From: Clostridiales bacterium UBA1758
Lineage (GTDB): Bacteria; Bacillota; Clostridia; Oscillospirales; UBA1758
NCBI GenBank assembly: GCA_002315595.1
Contig: DCHG01000011.1
Span: 31,495-57,818 of the forward strand
Length of the DNA stretch: 26,324 nucleotides
Direction of reading: 5' to 3'
Shown here: piece after piece, positions 12,913 through 20,273 of the stretch
How the letters are laid out: every line of letters begins with the position of its first letter
Position numbering within the stretch: the first letter of the stretch is position 1
Translations under genes and position numbers: made by a program
Notes under the pieces: model-generated
Told to the model about the DNA's origin: nothing
Databases searched by the model: none
Seen by the model: only the letters and a program-made list of their open reading frames with translations

Positions 12913-14112
12913 ATGTATAACATCAAACTTGTCAATGAAATTCCCGCGCCGGAGCGTGTGAATTCGGATTATTACATCGCCTGCCACTATTACCCGGGTT
13001 GGAAGCGCGGCGGTCTTGTGAAGCATCAGGGCTTTTATGATTTGGAGCCGTACCCGGAGCGCACGCCGCTTCTCGGCTATTACAACGAGGATGACCCCGA
13101 TGTCGCCGACTGGCAGATCAAATGGGCGGTCGAACACGGAATCAACAGTTTCGTGTTCTGCTGGTACCGCCTGCAATCCAATGTCGGTTCGCCGGTGACA
13201 AGGAAGGGGCTTCGCCTTGGTGACGCCTTACACGACGGATTTCTCAAAGCGAAATTCCGCGATATGATGGATTTTGCGATCATGTGGGAATGCGACGAGG
13301 CATGGGGCAGAGTCAGTGATCAAAGCGACTTGCTCGACAACATTCTGCCGTTCTGGGCGGATAATTACTTTAATCTGCCCTGCTACCAACAGGTCAACGG
13401 GATGCCCGTCGTGTTTGTCTATCAGCCGAACCGCCTGATCAATGCCTTCGGCTCGGTGGAAGCGTGCAGGGAGGCATTTGAAGCCTGTTCCGAAAAGGCG
13501 AAGACCTATGGCTTCAATGGCGTTTGTTTTATGGCGGATCATAATGTAAACGACGCGCTGATGCAGAAAAAATACCTCGATGCGGGTTTTTGCTGCACTT
13601 TCCAGTATATTTGGGATTCGTGGGTGGACGATCTTACGCCGGAGCAGCACAAGCAGTACATCGACAACAATTATTATATGGCGAATGATTATATGGTCGA
13701 CCTGTTTTTGAAACTGATGCGCGAAAAACGCGACCAATCGCCCGAAACGAGTATTTTGACCGCATCCAGTATGCGTGATTCGCATCCGTGGTATCAGTAT
13801 GATTTCTGCGATTACGGGCCCGAAGGTCCGATCATTCAGTTTGCGCTGACTCCGAAAGCATGGCGTACTGAACTTGAAGGAATGAAAAAGGTCGTCGACA
13901 GTTATCCTGAGGGGAGTTTCGGCAAAAAGATCATTATGCTTGACAACTGGAACGAGTGGTCGGAGGGACACTATATTGCCCCGCATCTCGGCAACGGTTT
14001 TCAGTATCTGCAAGCCGTGCGTGAGGTATTCACACACCGTGACAATTTGCCCGACTACCGCACGCCGGAAATGATCGGCCTCGGCCCGTACGACTCGGAC
14101 TGGGTGAAATAG
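12913..14112 (+). CDS. WbsX / glycoside hydrolase family 99-like protein
   Basis: A 399-residue protein of the WbsX group, related in fold to GH99 endo-mannosidases and often found in polysaccharide clusters. Family signs are HYYPGW (25-30) at the first barrel strand, the DWQIKWAVEHGINSFVFCWY stretch, and near the C-terminus DNWNEWSEG (344-352) followed by a YIAPH segment. The two glutamates at 348 and 351 match the position of the GH99 catalytic pair. No signal peptide is present, so it acts in the cytoplasm, unlike secreted GH99 enzymes. The start at 12913 has a GAGGTGGG site about 10 bp upstream; a GTG at 12898 overlaps that site. It is a single gene with no polysaccharide synthesis genes beside it. 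Hydrolase rather than transferase activity is likely but not proven. Confidence 0.82.
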   Translation: MYNIKLVNEIPAPERVNSDYYIACHYYPGWKRGGLVKHQGFYDLEPYPERTPLLGYYNEDDPDVADWQIKWAVEHGINSFVFCWYRLQSNVGSPVTRKGLRLGDALHDGFLKAKFRDMMDFAIMWECDEAWGRVSDQSDLLDNILPFWADNYFNLPCYQQVNGMPVVFVYQPNRLINAFGSVEACREAFEACSEKAKTYGFNGVCFMADHNVNDALMQKKYLDAGFCCTFQYIWDSWVDDLTPEQHKQYIDNNYYMANDYMVDLFLKLMREKRDQSPETSILTASSMRDSHPWYQYDFCDYGPEGPIIQFALTPKAWRTELEGMKKVVDSYPEGSFGKKIIMLDNWNEWSEGHYIAPHLGNGFQYLQAVREVFTHRDNLPDYRTPEMIGLGPYDSDWVK

Positions 14113-14153
14113 TGATTTATTATTCGATAAATTGATTATTTTATGAAAAACAC

Positions 14154-14181
14154 TTGACAATTTTCGATTTTAGGATATAAT
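14154..14181 (+). promoter_or_regulatory. promoter of the riboswitch-NhaC unit
   Basis: TTGACA (14154-14159) and TATAAT (14176-14181), 16 bp apart. It is one of the strongest promoters in the window, as expected for a gene controlled by premature termination. Confidence 0.82.
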
Positions 14182-14201
14182 AGGTGCATAACTTAATTCA
14201 G

Positions 14202-14370
14202 CATGATAGAGGCGCGGAAAACATCAGTATCGCTTTTCCCATATCCGGGCAGAGGGAAGCGTGAAAGGGTTTGCCGCCGAGGTTTGATTTCGGTTGCCTG
14301 ACTGAAATCCTGCCGGGTCGTCGGATAATATCCGCCGGACTGTCGCCCGATCGGGCGGAGGGCTGTCATG
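14202..14370 (+). ncRNA. Lysine riboswitch (L box) aptamer
   Basis: The leader contains the hallmark conserved blocks of the lysine riboswitch in order: GATAGAGGCGC after the 5' P1 strand, an AGTA segment, AGAGGGAAGCG, GAAAGGGTTTGCCGCCGAGG, GGTTGCCTGACTG, and GGCGGAGGGCTGTC before the 3' P1 strand. P1 pairs CATGATAG (14202-14209) with CTGTCATG (14363-14370), with one G-U pair. Lysine binding stabilises P1. The 3' P1 strand contains GTCATG (14365-14370), which can alternatively pair with CATGAC (14401-14406) in the terminator 5' arm. This gives the classical switch: lysine present means P1 and terminator form. Confidence 0.93.
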
Positions 14371-14392
14371 AACATCCGCTTGAAGTAATTTC

Positions 14393-14441
14393 AATGGAGT
14401 CATGACCGGCATCATGGCTCCATTTTGTTTTACTTTTTTTG
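14393..14441 (+). terminator. riboswitch-controlled terminator
   Basis: AATGGAG-T-CATGA (14393-14405) pairs with TCATG-G-CTCCATT (14412-14424), closed by a 6-base loop, and is followed by a long T-rich tract. Its 5' arm overlaps the sequence that can pair with the P1 strand of the lysine aptamer, so it is the expression platform and acts before the NhaC-family start codon. Confidence 0.88.
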
Positions 14442-14458
14442 AGAGGAATGATCCATCC

Positions 14459-16087
14459 ATGAAAAACAGACGTTTTTCCCGCGTTGCGTTGATCCTGCTT
14501 GCAGTCATCTGCCTGCTCGTTGTCACCGCATTTGCCGCGGAGGACGGTGCCGCCGCAAACGGAATGTACGGTACATTCTGGGCACTTGTTCCGCCGCTGA
14601 TCGCCATTGCGCTTGCGCTTATCACCAAGGAGGCGTACAGTTCGCTGTTCATCGGCGTTGTCGTCGGTGCGCTGTTCAGTTGTAATTTCAAGCCCGTTGC
14701 GACACTTGATATGATCGTCAATGACGGACTCGTCGCCGCAATTGCCGATAACGCCGGCATCTTCCTGTTCCTTGTTCTGCTGGGCGTCATCGTCGCCCTT
14801 GTCAACGCCGCCGGCGGCAGTGCCGCATTCGGCCGTTGGGCGGAAAAGAACATCAAGACACGTGTGGGCGCTTCGATTGCGACCTTTATCCTCGGCATCC
14901 TCATCTTTATTGATGACTATTTCAACTGCCTCACCGTCGGCTCGGTCATGCGCCCGGTGACGGACGGTCATAAGATATCCCGTCAGAAACTTGCATATCT
15001 CATTGACGCGACTGCGGCTCCGGTTTGCATGATTGCCCCGATCAGTTCGTGGGCGGCGGCCGTTTCGTCCACCGCCGAAGGGCTGAATACCGGCGTTACC
15101 GGAATTCAACTTTTCTGCCGTGCGATCCCGTATAACCTTTATTCGATTCTCACGTTCGTGTTCATCATCGCGCTGACTTTTATGAAATTTGATTACGGCC
15201 CGATGAGAAAGTACGAACTCAATGCGAGAAACAACGGCGACCTCGGCGCAATTCCGGGCAGTACCACAGAAACCGGCAATACCAAAGGTCGCGTCATCGA
15301 CCTCATTGCTCCGGTGCTTGTCCTTATCGCCGCCTGCGTTGTCGGCATGATCTATGTCGGCGGCTTCTTCGGCGTTGACGCTTGGGGCGGAACCGATTTC
15401 GGCGGCGACTTCATCGGATCCTTCGGTAACACCGACGCGTTTATCGGTCTGCCGTGGGGCGCGATCATTTCGCTCGTACTGATCGTCATCTACCTCGTTG
15501 CACGTCGCGTTCTCAAATTCAAAGAAGCGATGGAGTGCATCCCGAAGGGCTTCAATGCAATGGTTAGCCCGATCATCATCCTGACACTCGCGGTTTCTTT
15601 GAAGACTACCATTACATCCCTCGGTGCCGCCGAATACGTCCACGATGTCATGTTCGCCGCTTCCGAAACCCTGTATAGTATGCTCCCGGCGGTCATCTTC
15701 ATCGTCGCCTGCATCCTTGCCTTCGCGTCCGGCACTTCCTGGGGTACTTTCGGAATTTTGATCCCGATTGTTACCGCCGTATTCCCGGCTGACAGTTCGC
15801 TGCTCATCATCGGTATCTCTGCCTGCTGCGCGGGCGCCGTTTGCGGCGACCACTGCTCGCCGATCTCGGATACTACGATTATGGCGTCTGCCGGCGCACA
15901 GTGCGAACACGTCACCCACGTTTCCACTCAACTTCCGTACGCGATTACGGTTGCTGCGGTCAGTTTCGTCGGATTTGTTGTCGCAGGATTCACGCAAAAT
16001 CTTGCGATCACATGGATCGTCAGCGTCGCCGCACTTGTCGCCGCCCTCTTCGTCTTGAAGACCGTTTTCGCAAAGAAGGAAGCCTGA
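14459..16087 (+). CDS. NhaC-family transporter, lysine-riboswitch controlled
   Basis: A 542-residue polytopic membrane protein of the NhaC Na+/H+ antiporter superfamily with about 12 hydrophobic segments. Family motifs include FIDDYFNCLTVGSVMRPV (Asp152 and Asp153 as candidate ion-coupling residues), APISSWAA, GTSWGTFGI and CGDHCSPISDTTI. The N-terminus up to AFAAEDG looks like an uncleaved or cleaved extra helix. The ATG at 14459 follows GAGAGGA; a longer reading from 14402 would begin inside the riboswitch terminator. Because a lysine riboswitch controls it, the physiological substrate is probably lysine, imported with sodium, rather than only sodium/proton exchange. NhaC-type genes under lysine riboswitches are known in Firmicutes. 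It is a single-gene unit. Confidence 0.93.
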   Translation: MKNRRFSRVALILLAVICLLVVTAFAAEDGAAANGMYGTFWALVPPLIAIALALITKEAYSSLFIGVVVGALFSCNFKPVATLDMIVNDGLVAAIADNAGIFLFLVLLGVIVALVNAAGGSAAFGRWAEKNIKTRVGASIATFILGILIFIDDYFNCLTVGSVMRPVTDGHKISRQKLAYLIDATAAPVCMIAPISSWAAAVSSTAEGLNTGVTGIQLFCRAIPYNLYSILTFVFIIALTFMKFDYGPMRKYELNARNNGDLGAIPGSTTETGNTKGRVIDLIAPVLVLIAACVVGMIYVGGFFGVDAWGGTDFGGDFIGSFGNTDAFIGLPWGAIISLVLIVIYLVARRVLKFKEAMECIPKGFNAMVSPIIILTLAVSLKTTITSLGAAEYVHDVMFAASETLYSMLPAVIFIVACILAFASGTSWGTFGILIPIVTAVFPADSSLLIIGISACCAGAVCGDHCSPISDTTIMASAGAQCEHVTHVSTQLPYAITVAAVSFVGFVVAGFTQNLAITWIVSVAALVAALFVLKTVFAKKEA

Positions 16088-16101
16088 TCAAACGATCATT
16101 A

Positions 16102-16139
16102 CCTCCCGGTTCGAAAGAATCGGGAGGCTTTTTCTTTTT
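16102..16139 (+). terminator. intrinsic terminator after the NhaC-family gene
   Basis: CCTCCCG (16102-16108) pairs with CGGGAGG (16121-16127), with further weak pairing inside the loop, then CTTTTTCTTTTT. Confidence 0.88.
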
Positions 16140-16215
16140 GCTGGATTATTTTTGTGTTTCGGTGTATAATGATTTAGAAATCAATCACCGAAAATTCGGT
16201 GGGAAGGAGTAAAAT

Positions 16216-16527
16216 ATGGCTGAAATAAAAATCACCTCCGGAAACTTCGAAGCGGAGGTTTTACGATCCGATTTGCCCGTGATTGTCGATTTTTGGGCGG
16301 AATGGTGCGGTCCGTGCAAGATGCTTGCCCCGACGGTTGCGGAGATCGCAAACGAATTTGATGGAAAAATCAAGGTCGGCAAGGTCAATGTCGACGAAGA
16401 TCCCCAACTTGCCATTCAGTTCGGAGTCAACAGTATCCCGACGGTCATCGGCTTCAAAAACGGCAAAGTGAGTGGAAAGTCGATCGGATTTGTTCCGAAG
16501 CAGAATTTGCTCGATTTAGTCAAATAA
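16216..16527 (+). CDS. trxA: Thioredoxin
   Basis: A 103-residue cytoplasmic disulfide reductase. The active site is WCGPC (Cys31 and Cys34), preceded by the usual VIVDFWAEW strand. The VNVDEDPQLA segment, the cis-proline in SIPTV and the FKNGKVSG turn are canonical. Length is normal. A GGAAGGAG site precedes the ATG. No thioredoxin reductase gene is adjacent. A TATAAT at 16165-16170 may be its -10, but no good -35 is visible. The gene ends 1 bp before a perfect hairpin shared with the convergent SIS gene. Confidence 0.97.
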   Translation: MAEIKITSGNFEAEVLRSDLPVIVDFWAEWCGPCKMLAPTVAEIANEFDGKIKVGKVNVDEDPQLAIQFGVNSIPTVIGFKNGKVSGKSIGFVPKQNLLDLVK

Positions 16528-16528
16528 A

Positions 16529-16560
16529 AAACAGGGAACGGAAAAATCCGTTCCCTGTTT
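16529..16560 (+). terminator. bidirectional terminator between trxA and the SIS gene
   Basis: A perfect 14-bp stem (16529-16542 with 16547-16560) with an AAAA loop. It begins with AAA and ends with TTT, so it can serve both convergent genes. Confidence 0.88.
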
Positions 16561-16579
16561 GCGTTTATTCGGTGATAAA

Positions 16580-17623
16580 TTACAGTTTGATCCAAGCGTC
16601 AAGGCCGGTTGGAGCGTCAGGATCGACGCCGATGGACGCGCTCTTGAAGAAACTCATCAACTGGCTGATGGCGAGGAACGGGAGGCCCTGGGCGGCATAG
16701 CCGACGTTCATGTCGGAATGGACCATGAGGGCGGCGCCTTCGATCGGGGCGATTTCTTTGTCGGTATAAACAACGACATAGGAGCCCTTCTTGATGACAT
16801 CTTTGACCATCGCAAGTTGGAGGTCGAAGTTTGCATCGGTCACAGCGATGAGAACGAGCGTTTTCTTACCGAACATAACGATCGGGCCGTGACGGGTGTC
16901 GAGCATATGATAGTAGTTGGACGGAAGCGTGCAGATCTCTTTGTAGGTTAAAGAAGCCTCTTCTGCGGCGCCTTCCATTTCGAAGTCGGCGAGGACGGCG
17001 GCATGATCCCAATCGGCGGCGGCAAGTTCCTTGATCGCGCCCTCGTACTTGGCGAGGTAAGCGTCACCCTGCTCAACAACGGTACGGAGGTCGGCAAGCG
17101 TCTTGTCATCGGCGGAAAGGACGGCCATCATCTGGATGCCGGCGAAATAGAGGTTGGAAACGGTACGAGTCTGGCAGACGCTGTTGTCGAATGCCCACGG
17201 AAGTTCAATGAGCATATCGGAGATCTCGCAGACCGGGGAGCCACATTTGCAGACGACGGAAAGCGTCTTGGTGGCAGGAGCGATCGCTTTGGCGGCCTTG
17301 ATGGCACGAACGACTTCGCTGGTGCTGCCGGAACGGGAGATGGAAACGATCAGAGCCTTATCGAGAAGTTTCTTGTAGCCATCCATGTAGATGAGCATAT
17401 CGCCGCCGGCAAGAGCAGTGGCGTTTGCACCGAGTCTGGTCTTGGCGAGGACGGCATAGGACTTTGCCAGCGAGTAACTGGAACCGCAACCGATAAAGAT
17501 GATGTTTTTGAATTCGCCCTTGCGGAAGAATTCAACGAGTTCCGCGGACTTCTGGGCGATTTCTTCGTAGGTCTGACCAAGGGCTTTGTACTGGGCCTTG
17601 GTTTCTTCATAAGAAAGTGCCAT
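16580..17623 (-). CDS. SIS-domain sugar isomerase/deaminase (AgaS-like)
   Basis: A 347-residue cytoplasmic protein with two SIS domains, related to the isomerase half of GlmS and to AgaS. The first domain has FIGCGSSYS (43-51) and the phosphosugar-binding SRSGSTSE (96-103). The DNSVCQTRTVSN element resembles the signature of deaminating members. The second domain contains RHGPIVMF and ends in a short tail. Such enzymes convert amino-sugar 6-phosphates to keto-sugar phosphates with release of ammonia, or act as plain isomerases. The GatZ/KbaZ-like gene just upstream is the usual partner of AgaS in galactosamine catabolism, which supports that reading. It has its own promoter (17665-17693) and a GGAGAG site. 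Exact substrate is not determined. Confidence 0.85.
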   Translation of the reverse strand: MALSYEETKAQYKALGQTYEEIAQKSAELVEFFRKGEFKNIIFIGCGSSYSLAKSYAVLAKTRLGANATALAGGDMLIYMDGYKKLLDKALIVSISRSGSTSEVVRAIKAAKAIAPATKTLSVVCKCGSPVCEISDMLIELPWAFDNSVCQTRTVSNLYFAGIQMMAVLSADDKTLADLRTVVEQGDAYLAKYEGAIKELAAADWDHAAVLADFEMEGAAEEASLTYKEICTLPSNYYHMLDTRHGPIVMFGKKTLVLIAVTDANFDLQLAMVKDVIKKGSYVVVYTDKEIAPIEGAALMVHSDMNVGYAAQGLPFLAISQLMSFFKSASIGVDPDAPTGLDAWIKL

Positions 17624-17664
17624 TATTTTTTCTCTCCTTTAATGGAATTGAATTACAAGTTAGA

Positions 17665-17693
17665 ATTATAACACATTTTGCCGAATTAGGCAA
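17665..17693 (-). promoter_or_regulatory. promoter of the SIS gene
   Basis: On the minus strand TTGCCT (17693-17688) and TATAAT (17670-17665) are 17 bp apart. TTGCC and GGCAA (17678-17682, 17689-17693) form a small dyad over the -35 that might be an operator or a weak stem after the upstream gene. Confidence 0.68.
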
Positions 17694-17704
17694 GGGTTAA
17701 ATGC

Positions 17705-18991
17705 TTATCGGGTTGCGTAAAGATATTCATCCGCGCAATTGCCGACGCGTTCCATCATCAGTTCGACAGGATCGTTTTTCAACTTGCCTTCGCGCACCTT
17801 GGTGTATGCCATCGGCATATACTGACTGAGAAGCGAAAGCGGGATCTTTTTGGCACGCAGGTTGGAAATGAGTTTTTCAAGTGCGGCCTGAACCTTTTCA
17901 TCCGGCAGGTAGTAACGGGCACGGTCGGAGAAGGAGTATTTGCGCTTAAAGGCAAGCGCGGTATCGTCGCCGTGATAGTGCTTTTTCCAGTTGGAAGGAT
18001 TGGCGAGCATCGCTTCTTCGAGGACTTCGATGAAGTTTGAACGCTCACAAGCGCAGTACAGGGCGTTTTCGATATTGGCAAGGGCGAAGATGCCTTCACG
18101 CAGGGCGAAGGTCAACGCCGGACCGACTTTCAGGATGCCGATATGATCTGTGACCATATCACGAAGTTCGTCCTTGGTCTGATAGTCGGTGGAATGTCCC
18201 TCAAAGATGAGGTTCGGGTAATCGCCGAGCGCGGCAATGAGGTTTTTGGCGGCCGCCGGATCGTATTCGCAGATGTCTTCGTCGCCGAATTCCACACCCG
18301 GCTGAACGACGACGGCGATGACGCGTTTCCATGCTTCGCCGAGATCGTGGGATTTGAATGCGTTTTCGAAGGTTGCGACGGTTTCGCGGAAATCTTCCGG
18401 ACGGGTGACGGCGACGCCGTCTTCGGCTTCCTGCGCACCGCCCGGGATCGGAACTTCACTGCCGACGACGTAGACCGGAGGCATTGCACCACCCTGACGG
18501 GCGTAGGTATCTTCGGCGACGCGGGCAAGTTCCGCACCACGGCGTGCGACAACGGCGGTGTCGAGTTTGACATTTTTGTCGTCGGAGCCGAGGTGCATAC
18601 TGGTGTCGATGTGGATCTTGGTAAAGCCCGCCGCAACAAATGCCGCGATCAGGTCGCGGGATTTCGCCATGGCGCTTTCTTCAACTTCGGACGCCCATGT
18701 GAGAGGTCCGAGATGATCGCCGCCGAGGATCAGGCGTTCACGCGGAAATCCGACACGGTCGGCAATGCCGAAGACGAAATCACGGAAATCCGGCGGCGTC
18801 ATGCCGGTGTAACCACCGAACTGATTGACCTGGTTGGCGGTCGCTTCAACGAGAACATACTCGTTTTCGGCGGCACGGCGGATGCAGGCCTCGATTACAT
18901 ATTCATTCGCGCTGCATACGGAATAGATGCCCTTGTGCTGTCCGGCCTTCTGTGCCGCAACAAGTGCTTTAAGTGGATGCTCATTTCCCAT
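17705..18991 (-). CDS. Tagatose-bisphosphate aldolase subunit GatZ/KbaZ-like
   Basis: A 428-residue protein matching the GatZ/KbaZ family along its length: the KGIYSVCSANEYVIEAC start, LVEATANQVNQFGGYTGM, RLILGGDHLGPLTW, KIHIDTSMH, GSEVPIPGGAQE, the FEGHSTDYQ element and the SRARYYL-type C-terminal region (here SDRARYYLPD). In Enterobacteria this is the non-catalytic partner needed by the class II aldolase GatY/KbaY, though some homologues have been proposed to be catalytic on other substrates. No GatY-like gene is in this window. The ATG at 18991 fits the family N-terminus; an ATG at 19012 would add seven residues and has no ribosome site. It is upstream of the SIS gene on the same strand and divergent from an amidohydrolase gene. 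Confidence 0.88.
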   Translation of the reverse strand: MGNEHPLKALVAAQKAGQHKGIYSVCSANEYVIEACIRRAAENEYVLVEATANQVNQFGGYTGMTPPDFRDFVFGIADRVGFPRERLILGGDHLGPLTWASEVEESAMAKSRDLIAAFVAAGFTKIHIDTSMHLGSDDKNVKLDTAVVARRGAELARVAEDTYARQGGAMPPVYVVGSEVPIPGGAQEAEDGVAVTRPEDFRETVATFENAFKSHDLGEAWKRVIAVVVQPGVEFGDEDICEYDPAAAKNLIAALGDYPNLIFEGHSTDYQTKDELRDMVTDHIGILKVGPALTFALREGIFALANIENALYCACERSNFIEVLEEAMLANPSNWKKHYHGDDTALAFKRKYSFSDRARYYLPDEKVQAALEKLISNLRAKKIPLSLLSQYMPMAYTKVREGKLKNDPVELMMERVGNCADEYLYATR

Positions 18992-19023
18992 AAAAGAAAC
19001 ACTGCCTTTCATATCAAAATAGG

Positions 19024-19062
19024 TTGCACACCGTGAAAAAACGGTGTATAATCATATATGAT
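19024..19062 (+). promoter_or_regulatory. promoter with operator in its spacer, before the amidohydrolase
   Basis: TTGCAC (19024-19029) and TATAAT (19047-19052) have 17 bp spacing. Almost the whole spacer is a perfect 7-bp inverted repeat, ACACCGT (19028-19034) and ACGGTGT (19041-19047). A second perfect palindrome, ATCATATATGAT, lies at 19051-19062. A repressor bound here would shut the plus-strand promoter and could act on the divergent GatZ-like gene. Confidence 0.68.
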
Positions 19063-19135
19063 ATAAGTTTACCATTTTACAAGCCATTTGTAAATACGGT
19101 AAAGCACTATATAACAACAAAGGAAGGAAAAAATC

Positions 19136-20185
19136 ATGGACAAAATGCTTCTTTCGCAGTACAACCCGTCCAGCGAACTCATTGTTGAGGAACATCTGCT
19201 GACCAAGCCGAAGTTCCCGGCATATGACATCCACACCCATATGGGTAAACTCCTCCCCGGCAAGGGCTATCAGCAGATGTATAAGGTCGCTGATTTTGCA
19301 AAGATCATGGAAGACCTCGGCATCTATCACTGGAACAACCTCGATGGTGTTTGGGGCAAAGACCTCGACGACATGATCGCCCACGAAAAGGGATTCGAGG
19401 ATAAGATCACCAACTTCTGCTGGGTCGACACCGAAAGCATTTCGGATATTGACTTCGCTTCCAAGGCAAAAGCCAACCTCAAGGACGCTTATGCCAAAGG
19501 ATGCCGCGGCATCAAGATGTGGAAAGTCATCACCCTCGGTCAGAAGGACGCTTCCGGCAAGTACATCCGCACCGATGATGAACGTTTGAAGCCGGTTTAT
19601 GAGACTGCCGCCGAACTCGGTATGCCGATCCTCATTCACATCGCCGATCCGTATGCCTTCTTCAAGCCGATCACTGCCGACAATGAACGTATTGAAGAAC
19701 TCGGTGTCCATCCGGACTGGAGTTTCTACAAGCCGGAACTCGGTCTGTACGGTTTCGAAGAACTTATGGAAATGCAGGACAACATGATCCGCAACAACCC
19801 GGATACCACCTTCATCGTTGCCCACTTCGGCTCCTACGCCGAAAATCTCGCCCATGTCGCCGAAAGACTGGACGCGTTCCCGAATATGTATGTCGACACT
19901 GCCGCCCGTATTGCCGAACTCGGTCGTCAGCCGTACACCGCGAGAAAGTTCTTCCTCAAATATGCCGACCGTATTCTCTTCGGTACCGACGCGTATCCGT
20001 TTGAGTGCATTTATCACACCGCTTCTTACCGTTTCTTTGAAACCTTTGACGAATACTTCCCGTATGAGCCGACCGGTAAGATCCCGACGCAGGGCCGTTG
20101 GCGCATTTACGGCATCGGTTTGCCGGATGATGTCCTCAAAAAGATTTACTTTGAGAACGCCGAGCGTCTCATGCACCTCAAATAA
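19136..20185 (+). CDS. Amidohydrolase-2 family metal-dependent hydrolase
   Basis: A 349-residue cytoplasmic TIM-barrel enzyme of the amidohydrolase superfamily (PF04909 type, with ACMSD-like and lactonase-like members). Metal ligands are visible: DIHTH (His33, His35) on strand 1, His168 in ILIHIADP, His230 in FIVAHFG and Asp285 in LFGTDAYPFE. The segment GCRGIKMWK (122-130) is at the place of the strand-4 lysine or equivalent. Length is normal. An AAGGAAGG site precedes the ATG. The gene is controlled from a promoter with a palindromic spacer and is divergent from the GatZ-like and SIS genes, so it may act in the same sugar or sugar-acid pathway, for example as a lactonase or decarboxylase. 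The substrate cannot be read from sequence. Confidence 0.87.
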   Translation: MDKMLLSQYNPSSELIVEEHLLTKPKFPAYDIHTHMGKLLPGKGYQQMYKVADFAKIMEDLGIYHWNNLDGVWGKDLDDMIAHEKGFEDKITNFCWVDTESISDIDFASKAKANLKDAYAKGCRGIKMWKVITLGQKDASGKYIRTDDERLKPVYETAAELGMPILIHIADPYAFFKPITADNERIEELGVHPDWSFYKPELGLYGFEELMEMQDNMIRNNPDTTFIVAHFGSYAENLAHVAERLDAFPNMYVDTAARIAELGRQPYTARKFFLKYADRILFGTDAYPFECIYHTASYRFFETFDEYFPYEPTGKIPTQGRWRIYGIGLPDDVLKKIYFENAERLMHLK

Positions 20186-20195
20186 GCATTGGTCT

Positions 20196-20239
20196 GCGGC
20201 TTTGCCGCTAAAAAGGCGCGGGCTTGCCCCGCGCCTTTT
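20196..20239 (+). terminator. double-hairpin terminator after the amidohydrolase
   Basis: A small stem GCGGC-TTT-GCCGC (20196-20208) is followed by a stronger one, GGCGCGGG (20215-20222) with CCCGCGCC (20228-20235), flanked by AAAA and TTTT. Confidence 0.82.
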
Positions 20240-20273
20240 GCTTGAACGATACTACCGATAAGGCGGAATAAGA

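Noticed and set aside
14402..14458. Upstream extension of the NhaC-family gene to the ATG at 14402
   Set aside because: That ATG lies inside the riboswitch terminator stem and has no ribosome site; the ATG at 14459 follows GAGAGGA.
14366..15997. A 543-codon open frame on the minus strand opposite the NhaC-family gene
   Set aside because: It is rich in Arg, Asp and Asn with no hydrophobic core and mirrors the codon bias of the real gene. The plus strand has clear NhaC motifs, a riboswitch and a ribosome site.
16142..16170. Promoter for thioredoxin using TATAAT at 16165
   Set aside because: The -10 is good, but no sequence resembling TTGACA lies 16-18 bp upstream, so I did not list it as a promoter.
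19052..20176. A 374-codon minus-strand frame opposite the amidohydrolase
   Set aside because: The plus-strand protein has all metal-binding motifs of its family and a ribosome site. The minus frame shows no family motif.
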